Positions 49,827 to 58,778 of a stretch of DNA of 64,000 nucleotides are shown in pieces. How positions within the stretch are numbered: the stretch's first letter is position 1; the number at the start of each line of letters is the position of its first letter. The notes below the pieces were generated by a model that ran no database searches, had not been told where the DNA came from, and saw only the letters and a program-made list of their open reading frames with translations. Made by a program: the position numbers and the translations under genes. Source of the stretch: Microbacteriaceae bacterium (GTDB lineage Bacteria > Actinomycetota > Actinomycetes > Actinomycetales > Microbacteriaceae); assembly GCA_025464995.1 (NCBI GenBank), contig JAODMO010000056.1, positions 1 to 64,000 on the forward strand, read 5' to 3'.

Positions 49827-50801
49827 CTACGCGACGAGCAGCCGCGCGAGCAGCGTGGGCGCGAAGTCGTCTTCGAGCGACAGCACGACGCGGGTGTGCG
49901 CGCCCGACTGCTCCGGGTAGCCGTTGTACATGCCGCGCAGGTCGCACACGGTCTGCCCGCGGCCCGGGCCGTCGGTCGTGTCGACGACCACCCGCACGAC
50001 CGGCGCCGACTTCAGCGCCAGGTCGCCGAGGGCGACGGCCACGGCGAGCGGGTCGTGCAGCGCGGATGCCCGGTGCCCGTAGACGCCGACGTAGAACTCG
50101 AAGTAGTGGTCGAGCATGTGGCCGAGTGCGGAGGCGACGGGACGGCCGGAGCGGATGAGAGCGGCCCTGTGCTCCTCGAGGAAGACGTTCGGCATGGTCA
50201 CGTCGAGCGGCACCAGGGTGATGAACCAGTCGGCCGCGAAGACGTCGGACGCTGCATCCGCGTCGTTGGCGATGTTCGCCTCTGCCACGGCCGTGATGTT
50301 CCCGGGCACGAGGGCGGCGCCGCCCATGATCGTGAGCTCCTTGACGAGCCCGGGCAGGGTGGGGTCGAGGTGGAGGGCGTCGGCGATGTTGGTGAGCGGT
50401 CCGACGGCGATCACACGCAGTTCGCCGGCGTGCTTGTGGGCGAGACGCACGAGCATCTCGGCGGCCGACTCCGACACCGCGGATGCCGCCGACCGCTCCA
50501 GCTCGACGTTGCCGATGCCGTTCTCGCCGTGCACGTGCGGTGCGCCGCCACGGAACTCGCCGACCTTCGGGTGATGAGCGCCGACCGCGACGGGTATGTC
50601 GCTGCGACCGGCCAGCGCGAGCAGATCGAGAGTGTTCGACGCTCCCATCGCGGCGGACACGTTGCCGCTCACGCTGCCGATGCCGACGATGTCGACGCCC
50701 GAGTCGGGCTGCGCGGCGGCGGCCAGCAGGTAGGCGATCGCCAGGGCGTCATCGATGCCGGTGTCGCAATCGAGGTAGTAGGGCGTTCGTGCGGAGGTCA
50801 T
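49827..50801 (-). CDS. Nucleoside hydrolase (inosine-uridine preferring family)
   Basis: Cleaves the N-glycosidic bond of ribonucleosides to base and ribose. The 324-aa protein carries the calcium-binding signature DCDTGIDDALA (10-20 region), VGPLTNIADAL, IMGGAALVPGN and HDPLAVAVAL, the ordered motifs of the family. ATG 50801 has GGGAG 6 bp upstream; the longer frame upstream is not supported. It is paired with the deaminase downstream and separated by 65 bp from rpe upstream. Confidence 0.9.
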   Translation of the reverse strand: MTSARTPYYLDCDTGIDDALAIAYLLAAAAQPDSGVDIVGIGSVSGNVSAAMGASNTLDLLALAGRSDIPVAVGAHHPKVGEFRGGAPHVHGENGIGNVELERSAASAVSESAAEMLVRLAHKHAGELRVIAVGPLTNIADALHLDPTLPGLVKELTIMGGAALVPGNITAVAEANIANDADAASDVFAADWFITLVPLDVTMPNVFLEEHRAALIRSGRPVASALGHMLDHYFEFYVGVYGHRASALHDPLAVAVALGDLALKSAPVVRVVVDTTDGPGRGQTVCDLRGMYNGYPEQSGAHTRVVLSLEDDFAPTLLARLLVA

Positions 50802-50866
50802 GGTGCTCCCGAGATGCGGAGGGTGGATGGCGCGGAGGATGGATGGTGCAGAGGGTCTGCCGGCGG

Positions 50867-51526
50867 TCAGTGCGCGTGGCCCGCGGCAGCCGCACGCAGC
50901 GTCGCGATGTTCTCGACCGGGTCGCCGCGGAACACGCTCGAGCCGGCGACGAAGGTGTCGGCTCCCGCCTCCGCCGCGGTCACGATGGTCTCGGCCGTGA
51001 TGCCGCCGTCGACCTGGAGCCACACGTCGAGCCCCGACGCGGTGACGCTCTCGCGCAGCCGCTGCAGCTTCGGCATGGTCGCCTCGATGAAGCTCTGGCC
51101 ACCAAACCCCGGCTCGACAGTCATCACGAGCACCTGGTCGAACTCGGGCAGCAGCTCGAGGTAGGGCTCCACCGACGTGTCGGGCTTGAGCGCGATGCCC
51201 GCGCGGGCGCCGAGCGAGCGCAGTCTGCGCGCGAGCCCGACCGCATCGGCCGCCGCCTCGGCGTGGAACGTCACCGAGTACGCACCCGCCTCCGCGTATC
51301 CCGGCGCCCAGCGGTCGGGGTCGTCGATCATGAGGTGCACGTCGAGCGGGATCGCCGACAGCTCCTGCAAGCGTTCGGTCATCGTGAGCCCGAACGTCAG
51401 GTTGGGCACGAAGTGGTTGTCCATGATGTCGACATGCACGAGGTCGGCGGTCGCTATGCGGCCGAGCTCACGCTCGAAGTTCGCGAAGTCGGCGGCGAGG
51501 ATGCTGGGGCTGATACGCACGGTCAC
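50867..51526 (-). CDS. rpe: Ribulose-phosphate 3-epimerase
   Basis: Interconverts ribulose-5-P and xylulose-5-P in the pentose phosphate pathway. The 219-aa barrel has ISPSILAADFANFE, LVHVDIMDNHFVPNLTFG, DVHLMIDDPDRW, VMTVEPGFGGQSF and QVDGGI, all standard. GTG 51526 overlaps the rsmB stop as GTGA with GGAAAGG upstream. Confidence 0.96.
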   Translation of the reverse strand: MTVRISPSILAADFANFERELGRIATADLVHVDIMDNHFVPNLTFGLTMTERLQELSAIPLDVHLMIDDPDRWAPGYAEAGAYSVTFHAEAAADAVGLARRLRSLGARAGIALKPDTSVEPYLELLPEFDQVLVMTVEPGFGGQSFIEATMPKLQRLRESVTASGLDVWLQVDGGITAETIVTAAEAGADTFVAGSSVFRGDPVENIATLRAAAAGHAH

Positions 51527-52890
51527 GATCGGGCCTTTCCGATGAGCTGGATGAACATGGCGTCGGTGCCGTGCCGGTGGGGCCAGAGCTGGGCGTGCGA
51601 CGTCGCCGCCAGCTCGAGGCGCTCGCGCGTGATCGTCTCGAGCACCGCGGGCGTGTCGATGCGCTCGATGGCGTCGCCCCACTTCTTCATCGCGCCCTCG
51701 ACGATGACCTTCGACTCGGCGAGGTGCGGCGAGCACGTCACGTAGGCGAGGATTCCGCCAGGCTTGAGCGCGCCGATGGCGGCGTCGAGCAGGTTCGACT
51801 GCAGTCCGGAGAGGTGTGCGACGTCTCGAGGCGACTTCCGCCAGCGGGCCTCCGGTCGCCGGCGCAGCGCGCCGAGGCCGGTGCACGGCGCGTCGATGAG
51901 GATGCGGTCGAACTCGTCGGCGTGGTCGTCACCCACCGTCGTGCCGTCGAGCTCCCACACCTCGGGCGCGGGGTCGAACACGGCGAGGGCCTTGCGCACG
52001 AGCTCCGCGCGGGCGGGCACGACCTCGTTGGCGACGAGCGTCGCCCCGCCGACCGACGCCTCGGCGGCGAGCAGCGCAGCCTTGCCCCCCGGGCCGGCGC
52101 ACAGGTCGAGCCAGCGTTCGCCCGCGACGATGGGCCGGGCGCGACTGAGCGCGAGCGCGGCGAGCTGGGAACCCTCGTCTTGCACACGGGCGCGCCCGTC
52201 GCGCACGGCGCCGAGGTGCAGCGGGTCGCCGCCGTCCAGAGTCGCGCCGAGGGGCGAGTATGCACTCACGTAGGCGTCGAGTTCCTCGACCGTCGCGGAA
52301 CCAGGCAACGCGACGAGGCTCACCCGGGGCGCCACGTTGTCCGCCTCGAGCAGTTGCTCCGCCTCATCCTCTCGACCCTCGGCGGCCAGGGCCGACCGGA
52401 AGGCGCGGATGATCCACACCGGGTGGGAGTGCAGGATGGCGAGCCGCTCGTCGTCGTTCTTCGCCGTCGCGAGGGCGCGCTGCTGCCACTCGGCCGCGTC
52501 GCTGCGCGTGATGGTGCGCAGCACGCCGTTGACGAAACCGGTCGCCGAATTCGACCCGACGGTCTTCGCGAGCTGCACCGACTCGTCGACGGCCGCGTGC
52601 TGGGCGACCCGCATGGAGAGCAACTGGTGGCAGGCCAGGCGCAGCACATCGAGGATGGCGGGGTCGATCTTGTCGACCGGGCGACCCGCCGCGAGGGAAA
52701 TCACGACGTCGTAGTAGCCCTGGCGACGCAGGGTTCCGTAGGTGAGCTCGGTCGCGAGCCCGGCGTCGGCCTCGGAGAGCTTTGCGCGCTGCAACCGTAC
52801 GGGCAGCAGCAGGTTGGCGTACGCGTCCGACTCGCGGACGGCGAGGATGACGTCGAGCGCGATGCGACGCGCGGGCTGCACGGCGCTCAT
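51523..52890 (-). CDS. rsmB: 16S rRNA (cytosine-C5) methyltransferase, RsmB/Sun family
   Basis: The 455-aa protein has an N-terminal NusB-like RNA-binding domain (about 1-140) and a C-terminal SAM-dependent methyltransferase. Motifs are DLCAGPGGKAALLA (SAM binding), IDAPCTGLGALRRRPEARW (catalytic or release Cys in motif IV) and YVTCSPHLAES (motif VI Cys). Its position between fmt and rpe is the classical one. ATG 52890 overlaps the fmt stop as ATGA. Confidence 0.94.
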   Translation of the reverse strand: MSAVQPARRIALDVILAVRESDAYANLLLPVRLQRAKLSEADAGLATELTYGTLRRQGYYDVVISLAAGRPVDKIDPAILDVLRLACHQLLSMRVAQHAAVDESVQLAKTVGSNSATGFVNGVLRTITRSDAAEWQQRALATAKNDDERLAILHSHPVWIIRAFRSALAAEGREDEAEQLLEADNVAPRVSLVALPGSATVEELDAYVSAYSPLGATLDGGDPLHLGAVRDGRARVQDEGSQLAALALSRARPIVAGERWLDLCAGPGGKAALLAAEASVGGATLVANEVVPARAELVRKALAVFDPAPEVWELDGTTVGDDHADEFDRILIDAPCTGLGALRRRPEARWRKSPRDVAHLSGLQSNLLDAAIGALKPGGILAYVTCSPHLAESKVIVEGAMKKWGDAIERIDTPAVLETITRERLELAATSHAQLWPHRHGTDAMFIQLIGKARS

Positions 52891-53816
52891 CCGGCGACCA
52901 CCGGGGCGTCAGAGGCGCGACCCCGCCACCAGTCGGCGGCGGCCATGGCCTTTCGGCCGGCGGGATGGACCGTTACTAGCTGCACGGGATCGGTGGCGGT
53001 ACCTACGAGGATGATCTTGCCTTCCTGGGCGAACGTGCCGGGCGGGAGGCGCGTGGCGTCACGCGCTATCGCGGCTTGGAGGATCTTGAGGCGCGCACCA
53101 TCGAGGGTCGTGAACGCCCCCGGCTCCGGAGTGACGCCGCGGATGAGGCTCGTGACGGCGTGCGCGTCGGCCGTCCAGTCGACGGCACCGTCGGCGAGGG
53201 TGAGCTTCGGGGCGAGCGTGATGTCGCCGCGCTGCGGCTCGGCGCGGGCGTCGCCGTCGGCGATCGCGTCGACGACGCGCGCGAGCAGCTCTGCACCGCT
53301 CTCGGAGAGCGAGTCGAGCAGATGGCCCGCCGTCTCGTGGGCGCCGATCGGCTGGGTGAACTGGCCGAACACGTCGCCGGCGTCGAGTTCGGGCACGAGC
53401 TGGAACACGGTGGCCCCGGTGAGCTCGTCACCCGCGATGATCGCGCGCTGCACGGGCGCCGCCCCGCGCCAGCGCGGCAGCAGCGAGAAGTGCAGGTTGA
53501 TCCAGCCGAGTCGCGGCGCGGTCAGCAACGGCTCGCGAACGAGCCCTCCGTAGGCGACGATGACGCCGAGGTCGGGCCGCAGGGCGGTGATCGCCTCCGT
53601 CGCATGGCCTCCGAGACGGTTGGCCTTGATGGCGGTCACGGCGAGCTCGTCTGCGACGGTCGCGACAGGAGTCGGTGTGAGAATGCCGCGGCGGCCCTGC
53701 GGCGAGTCCTCACGGGTGACGGCGGCCAACACCTCGTGTCGTGAACCGGCGAGTCGCATGAGGCTCGGCACGGCCGCGGCGGGGCTGCCCGCGAAGACGA
53801 GGCGCAGAGAGGTCAT
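52887..53816 (-). CDS. fmt: Methionyl-tRNA formyltransferase
   Basis: Formylates initiator Met-tRNA. The 309-aa protein has LRLVFAGSPAAAVPSL, the folate and catalytic region WINLHFSLLPRWRGAAPVQRAI (Asn-x-His with Ser), and a C-terminal OB-like domain (about 205-309). It sits between priA and rsmB; a two-copy repeat fills the 71-bp gap upstream. Confidence 0.96.
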   Translation of the reverse strand: MTSLRLVFAGSPAAAVPSLMRLAGSRHEVLAAVTREDSPQGRRGILTPTPVATVADELAVTAIKANRLGGHATEAITALRPDLGVIVAYGGLVREPLLTAPRLGWINLHFSLLPRWRGAAPVQRAIIAGDELTGATVFQLVPELDAGDVFGQFTQPIGAHETAGHLLDSLSESGAELLARVVDAIADGDARAEPQRGDITLAPKLTLADGAVDWTADAHAVTSLIRGVTPEPGAFTTLDGARLKILQAAIARDATRLPPGTFAQEGKIILVGTATDPVQLVTVHPAGRKAMAAADWWRGRASDAPVVAG

Positions 53817-53839
53817 TGATTCATTCTCCCATGCTGGCG

Positions 53840-53885
53840 CTTCGACGGGCTCAGCGACCGCGCGTCGACCGGCTCAGCGACCGGC
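53840..53885. repeat. Two-copy 23-bp repeat between fmt and priA
   Basis: TTCGACGGGCTCAGCGACC (in 53840-53862) and GTCGACCGGCTCAGCGACC (in 53863-53885) are adjacent 23-bp units. They belong to the dispersed intergenic repeat type with core TCGACnnGCTCAGyGA that is common in actinobacterial chromosomes. A diverged single copy is at 63911-63932. Function unknown. Confidence 0.7.
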
Positions 53886-53887
53886 TT

Positions 53888-55858
53888 CTAGTCGAGGAAC
53901 GGCTCGACGTCGTCGAAGCGCACCTTGAGGCTCAGCGGGATCGGGCCACGCGCGGCCTTGCCGATCGCGCGCCGCCGGTTCGCGGCCGAGCGCACGATCT
54001 CGGCCCGCAGGCCCGCGGCGATCTCAGCGCCGTGCGCGTAGTCGAACCGCACTATCGTGCGCACCCCGCCCTCGTCGACGTCGACGGGACCGAGGATGTC
54101 GGCTCCCTCGATGGGAAGCGCTGCGACGGCCTCGGCAACCGCGTCGAGCGTTCCCGTGACCGTCGCCACGCGCACCGCCGGCGGGAAGCGCAGGGCGCGG
54201 CGGTCGGCGAGCTCGGCGCGGGCGAAGTCGGCCTGCCGCCAGGTCACGAAGGCCGAAGCGAGCGCTCCGCCGACGCCCACGAGAACGATCGGCGCCCGGT
54301 GGGCAGCGAGGGCGGCGGCGTTCGACCACCAGCGCAGGCAGTCCTCCGCCACCCGCAGGCTCTCCCGCGCGACCATGCTCTCGCCGTCGAGCAGCAGCAC
54401 CGCACGGTAGCCGCCTGCGGCGATCGGTTCGGCGCCACGCGTCGCGATGACGAGCGCGGGCTCCGCGCCCACCGAGAGGATGGGTCGTTCACCATCGGCC
54501 ACGATGACGCGCACGCCCGGGAAGGCCCGACCGAGGTCCTCGGCCGTGCGGCCGGCGCCGGATCCGACGAACCGCAGCTTCTCGCCCTCACAGTTCGAAC
54601 ACGTCCAGTCCACCGCGAGTGCCCCGCACCATCCGCAGGCCGGAGTCGACCGCGAGGTCTTCTGGCCCAGAGGACCCTCGCACTTCATGCAGCGGGCGCT
54701 GCGTTTGCAGTCGGCGCACGCGAGCCGGGGAGCGTATCCGGGCCGGGCGACCTGCACGAGTACGGGCCCGAACTCGAGCGCAGCACGCGCCTCCCGCCAC
54801 GCCGTCGACGGGATGCGTGCTCGCGCCGCGAGCCGGTCTTCCGACGACTGCTGTGATGTCGGCACGACCTTGGGCAGAACGGACGGCTGCGGCGCGAGGG
54901 ACTCGACCCAGCCGATCTCCACGAGACGCTCGACCTCGGTGCTGCGGGCATGGCCGAAGAAGATGAGGGCGCTGCCCTGCAGCTCCTGGCGGATGAGGGC
55001 GGCGTCGCGGGCGTGCACGTACGGGCCGAGCGGCTCGCTGTGCAGCGGGTCGCCGTCGTCCCAGATGCCGATGAGTCCGAGGTTGGTCGCCGGCGCGTAG
55101 ACGACCGACCGGTTGCCGATGATGACGACCGGCTCGTCGCGCAGGCAACGGAGGAAGGCGCGATAGCGGTCGGGGTTCGACTGCTTCGCGTCGAGCCGGA
55201 TGATGCGTTCCACCGGCAGTATCGCGGCGAGGGCGGACGCCAGCTGCTCTTGGTCGCGGTAGTCGGGTACGGCGAGGATCGCCGTCGCCCCGCCCGCCAG
55301 TGTCGCGGCGGCTGCCTTCGCCATCGTGATCGCCCACTCCCCCACCCACACCCCCGGCTGCACCTCGGCGACGAGCGGGACGGCGTCGACGGCGAGCCTC
55401 GACCGGGCGGCGATCGCGGTCTCGAGGACACCCGCGCCGTAGCCGTGGATGGGCGCGGGAGGGGCGAGCGGTGCGAGCGATGGCGCCTCGTCGGCGGCCG
55501 CGAATGCCTTCTCGACGCGCACCTGGCGAGCGGGCACGGCGAGGCGTACGATGCCGATGGCGTTGCCTGCCGCTCGTTCGGACGCCTTCCGGGCGAGCGC
55601 CCACACCTCCGGGGTGAGCACAGCGATCGAGGAGACGACCTCCTCGATCTCGCTCAGCGCCCCCGTGTAGTCGCCGGGCGGCGCGATCTCGACGATGAAC
55701 CCGTCGGCGACGCGGCCCGCCGAGCGCAGGGGAACCCGCACCCGGACACCCGGGACGGCCGACTCGCGGAGCGCCTCGGGGATGCCGTAGTCGAACAGCC
55801 GGTCGAGCTGCGGCAGCGGAGAATCGATGAGCACCCGGGCGACGGATGCGGCGGGCAT
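53888..55858 (-). CDS. priA: PriA-like protein (primosomal protein N' lacking helicase P-loop)
   Basis: Related to the replication restart protein PriA. The 656-aa protein has the N-terminal 3'BD-like domain (VARVLIDSPLPQLDRLFDYGIPE) and eight cysteines in two clusters (CADCKRSARCMKC and CGWCG to CSNC) that bind zinc in PriA. In place of Walker A it has TLAGGATAILAVPDY, without GxxGxGKT, so it is unlikely to be an active helicase. This degenerate form is usual for actinobacterial PriA. ATG 55858 lies 2 bp after the metK stop. Confidence 0.88.
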   Translation of the reverse strand: MPAASVARVLIDSPLPQLDRLFDYGIPEALRESAVPGVRVRVPLRSAGRVADGFIVEIAPPGDYTGALSEIEEVVSSIAVLTPEVWALARKASERAAGNAIGIVRLAVPARQVRVEKAFAAADEAPSLAPLAPPAPIHGYGAGVLETAIAARSRLAVDAVPLVAEVQPGVWVGEWAITMAKAAAATLAGGATAILAVPDYRDQEQLASALAAILPVERIIRLDAKQSNPDRYRAFLRCLRDEPVVIIGNRSVVYAPATNLGLIGIWDDGDPLHSEPLGPYVHARDAALIRQELQGSALIFFGHARSTEVERLVEIGWVESLAPQPSVLPKVVPTSQQSSEDRLAARARIPSTAWREARAALEFGPVLVQVARPGYAPRLACADCKRSARCMKCEGPLGQKTSRSTPACGWCGALAVDWTCSNCEGEKLRFVGSGAGRTAEDLGRAFPGVRVIVADGERPILSVGAEPALVIATRGAEPIAAGGYRAVLLLDGESMVARESLRVAEDCLRWWSNAAALAAHRAPIVLVGVGGALASAFVTWRQADFARAELADRRALRFPPAVRVATVTGTLDAVAEAVAALPIEGADILGPVDVDEGGVRTIVRFDYAHGAEIAAGLRAEIVRSAANRRRAIGKAARGPIPLSLKVRFDDVEPFLD

Positions 55859-55860
55859 CG

Positions 55861-57057
55861 CTACAGCTTCGCCGCGCGACGGAGCGCGTCGACGCGATCC
55901 AACCGTTCCCACGTGAAGTTCGGCAGCTCGCGGCCGAAGTGGCCGTACGTCGCGGTCTCCGCGTAGATCGGACGGAGGAGGTCGAGGTCGGCGATGATCC
56001 TGCTCGGACGCAGGTCGAAGACGTCGCGGATGGAGTCGATGATCGTCTCCTCTGAGACGTGTGCCGTGCCGAAGCTCTCGACGTAGAGCCCGACCGGAGC
56101 GGCCTTGCCGATGGCGTAGGCCACCTGCACCTCGAGGCGGTCGGCGAGTCCGGCGGCGACCGCGTTCTTCGCAACCCAGCGCAGCGCGTATGCGGCGGAG
56201 CGGTCGACCTTCGACGGGTCTTTGCCGCTGAACGCGCCACCGCCGTGGCGCGAGGCCCCGCCGTAGGTGTCGACGATAATCTTGCGGCCGGTGAGCCCGG
56301 CATCACCCTGCGGGCCGCCGATGTGGAAGACGCCGGTCGGGTTGATGAGGATGCGGGTGTCGTTGGAGTCGAGCGCGACCGACGCGAGCACGGGGCGGAT
56401 GACGAGCTCTTCGATCTGCGTGCGCAGCTCGCGGGTGCCGATCGACGGCGAGTGCTGGGTCGAGACGACAACGGTCTCGACGGTGCGTGGGATGGCGCCG
56501 TCGTACCCGATGGTGACCTGGGTCTTGCCGTCGGGGCGCAGGTAGTCGACGAGCCCCGACTTGCGCACGAAGGCCAGACGCTCGGCCAGTCGGTGCGCGA
56601 GCCAGATCGGGAGCGGCATGAGCTCCGGCGTCTCGGTGGTGGCGAAGCCGAACATGATGCCCTGGTCGCCCGCGCCCTGCAGGTCGTCGACGTCGCCGCT
56701 CGACTCCTCACGGGTCTCCTGGGCGTGGTCGACACCGGCCGCGATGTCGGGCGACTGTCCGCCGATCGACACCGATACGCCGCACGAGCGACCGTCGAAC
56801 CAGACGTCGGAAGAGTTGTAGCCGATCTCGGAGATGCGCTTGCGCACGATCGTGGGGATGTCGACGTAGCCGCTCGTCGTGACCTCTCCGGCGACGTGCA
56901 CGAGCCCCGTCGTCACGAGCGTCTCCACCGCGACCCGCGCGTGCGGGTCGACCCGCAGGAGCGCGTCGAGGATGCTGTCGGAGATCTGGTCGCAGATCTT
57001 GTCGGGGTGACCCTCGGTCACGGACTCCGACGAGAAGAGACGCAAAGCTGTGCTCAT
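55861..57057 (-). CDS. metK: S-adenosylmethionine synthetase
   Basis: Makes SAM from methionine and ATP. The 398-aa protein has [16 protein letters not shown] (12-27), [10 protein letters not shown] and the phosphate loop [16 protein letters not shown]. Length is normal. AAAGG is 7 bp before ATG 57057. The 186 bp upstream contain a 16-bp tandem repeat array and no recognisable SAM riboswitch. It is followed 2 bp later by priA. Confidence 0.97.
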   Translation of the reverse strand: MSTALRLFSSESVTEGHPDKICDQISDSILDALLRVDPHARVAVETLVTTGLVHVAGEVTTSGYVDIPTIVRKRISEIGYNSSDVWFDGRSCGVSVSIGGQSPDIAAGVDHAQETREESSGDVDDLQGAGDQGIMFGFATTETPELMPLPIWLAHRLAERLAFVRKSGLVDYLRPDGKTQVTIGYDGAIPRTVETVVVSTQHSPSIGTRELRTQIEELVIRPVLASVALDSNDTRILINPTGVFHIGGPQGDAGLTGRKIIVDTYGGASRHGGGAFSGKDPSKVDRSAAYALRWVAKNAVAAGLADRLEVQVAYAIGKAAPVGLYVESFGTAHVSEETIIDSIRDVFDLRPSRIIADLDLLRPIYAETATYGHFGRELPNFTWERLDRVDALRRAAKL

Positions 57058-57149
57058 GGATGGGCCTTTGTGCTGGTGGTGGCGCGCACGGGGCGCCGGT
57101 GATCAGGGAACTGCGGTGAGTGTCACGCTGACGGACAGCCGGTGGGCCC

Positions 57150-57261
57150 AGGTCAACAGGTGCTCAGGTCAAGAAATACTCAGGTCAAGAAATACTCAGG
57201 TCAAGAAATGCTCAGGTCAAGGAATACTCGGACGAACGGATGCTCAGGTCAGCAAGTCGAG
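57150..57261. repeat. Tandem array of seven 16-bp units between coaBC and metK
   Basis: The best unit is AGGTCAAGAAATACTC (plus strand). Units start at 57150, 57166, 57182, 57198, 57214, 57230 and 57246. Units 2 and 3 are identical, 4 and 5 differ by one base each, 1, 6 and 7 are more diverged. The last two units overlap the coaBC stop and its final codons. On the minus strand each good unit contains TTGACC. It is markedly more AT-rich than its surroundings. Confidence 0.9.
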
Positions 57262-58437
57262 GATAGGACCAGCCACCGACGCCTTGCTCCCCGAAGCCTC
57301 GCCAACTATATCCCCGGCCGCATCGAGAATGATGACCGCGTTACCCTCCGTGCCGAAACCCTCCGACCATCCCACCGTGTTGAGGACAAGGTAGTCGGCG
57401 CCCTTGCGAGCGATCTTGGCCCTGCCGAGCTCGAGGAGCGCCTCGCGGTCGGCCTCGGTCTCCGCGGCGAAGCCGATGATCACCTGCCCCTCGCGTCGCC
57501 CGACGGCGAGCGCCCGAAGGATGTCGGGGTTGCGCACGAGGTCGAGTCGCAACGTGTCACCCTGCGACTCCTTCTTGATCTTCGATCCGGCGACCCGCTC
57601 CGGGCGGTAGTCGGCGACGGCCGCGGCCATGATCACGACCTCCGCGTCGGCCGCAGCATCCGTCACCGCGCTCTGCAGTTCGAGGGTCGACGACACCTCG
57701 ACGAGTCGGATGGCCGCGGATGCCGGCGGCCGGACCTCGAGGTTCGCCCCGATGAGCGTCACATCTGCGCCACGAGCCGCGGCTGCCACGGCGATCGCGA
57801 CGCCCTGCCGCCCGCTCGAGCGGTTGCCGATGAACCGCACCGGGTCGATGGCCTCGCGGGTTCCGCCCGCTGTCACGACGATGCGCTGGCCCAGCAGGTC
57901 TTTCGGGGCGAGCACGGCGAGGGCGGCCGCGACGATGTCGTCGGGCTCGCTCATCCGGCCGGGGCCGCTGTCTGCACCGGTCAACTGGCCGACCGCGGGC
58001 CCCACGACGTGCACGCCACGGGCTCGCAGCAGTGCCACGTTGGCTACCGTCGCCGCGTTCTGCCACATCTCCGTGTGCATCGCGGGGGCAATCACGACGG
58101 GCGCGGTCGACGCGAGCACGGTGTTGCCGAGGAGGTCGTCGGCGAGCCCCGCGGCGAGTTTCGCCATGGAGTTCGCCGTCGCGGGCGCGATGATGATGAG
58201 GTCGGCCGCCTGGCCGAGCGCGACGTGCCGCACCTCTGCGACGCCCTCGTAGAGGTCGCTGTGCACCGTGTTGCGGCTGATCGCCTCGAGCGTCGGCTTG
58301 CCGACGAACCGCAGCGCGCCCTCGGTCACGACGACGTGCACGTCGTGCCCCGCGAGCACGAGGGCACGGACGACAGCGACCGCCTTGTACGCCGCGATAC
58401 CGCCGGTTATTCCGACGACGACGTTCAAGACGGTCAC
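57244..58437 (-). CDS. coaBC: Bifunctional phosphopantothenoylcysteine decarboxylase/synthetase
   Basis: Two consecutive steps of CoA synthesis. The 397-aa protein has an N-terminal FMN-binding CoaC domain (GITGGIAAYKAV, IIAPATANSMAKLAAGLADDLL, APAMHTEMW) and a C-terminal CoaB domain (TAGGTREAIDPVRFIGNRSSGRQG, AAAVADYRP). Start is GTG 58437, 32 bp after rpoZ. Its last codons and stop fall in the tandem repeat array, so the C-terminus may have been altered by repeat growth. Confidence 0.96.
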   Translation of the reverse strand: MTVLNVVVGITGGIAAYKAVAVVRALVLAGHDVHVVVTEGALRFVGKPTLEAISRNTVHSDLYEGVAEVRHVALGQAADLIIIAPATANSMAKLAAGLADDLLGNTVLASTAPVVIAPAMHTEMWQNAATVANVALLRARGVHVVGPAVGQLTGADSGPGRMSEPDDIVAAALAVLAPKDLLGQRIVVTAGGTREAIDPVRFIGNRSSGRQGVAIAVAAAARGADVTLIGANLEVRPPASAAIRLVEVSSTLELQSAVTDAAADAEVVIMAAAVADYRPERVAGSKIKKESQGDTLRLDLVRNPDILRALAVGRREGQVIIGFAAETEADREALLELGRAKIARKGADYLVLNTVGWSEGFGTEGNAVIILDAAGDIVGEASGSKASVAGPILDLLT

Positions 58438-58469
58438 TGGGTGTTTCTTCGAGCTGCTACTCGTCGCTT

Positions 58470-58730
58470 CTATTCGGCGCTGAGTCGCTTGAGTTCGAGC
58501 TTGTCGTTGTTGATCTCGCGCAGCGCGACGGAGAGCGGCTTGTCTTCGATCGTCGAGTCGACGAGCGGCCCGACGTTGTCGAAGAGGCTTCCCTCGTGCA
58601 GGTCGGCGTAGTAGTTGTTGATCTGGCGAGCACGCTTTGAGGCGAAGATCACGAGCTGGTACTTGGAGTCGACCTTCGACAGCAGTTCGTCGATGGGCGG
58701 GTCAATGATTCCGCTGTTCTTGTCAGCCAT
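58470..58730 (-). CDS. rpoZ: RNA polymerase omega subunit
   Basis: Helps assemble RNA polymerase by holding the beta' subunit. The 86-aa protein has [29 protein letters not shown] and a C-terminal [11 protein letters not shown], standard for actinobacterial omega. AAAGGAG is 5-6 bp before the ATG. It lies between gmk and coaBC as in other actinomycetes. Confidence 0.96.
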   Translation of the reverse strand: MADKNSGIIDPPIDELLSKVDSKYQLVIFASKRARQINNYYADLHEGSLFDNVGPLVDSTIEDKPLSVALREINNDKLELKRLSAE

Positions 58731-58778
58731 GGGTGCTCCTTTGTAGGGGAATTGAGAGAAGAAGGCGCGACCGAACCC

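Noticed and set aside
57058-57243. SAM riboswitch upstream of metK
   Set aside because: No SAM-I, SAM-II or SAM-IV core or long-range pairing could be seen; the interval is mostly the 16-bp tandem repeat.
57150-57261. CRISPR array
   Set aside because: The 16-bp units are directly adjacent with no spacers and no cas genes are present.
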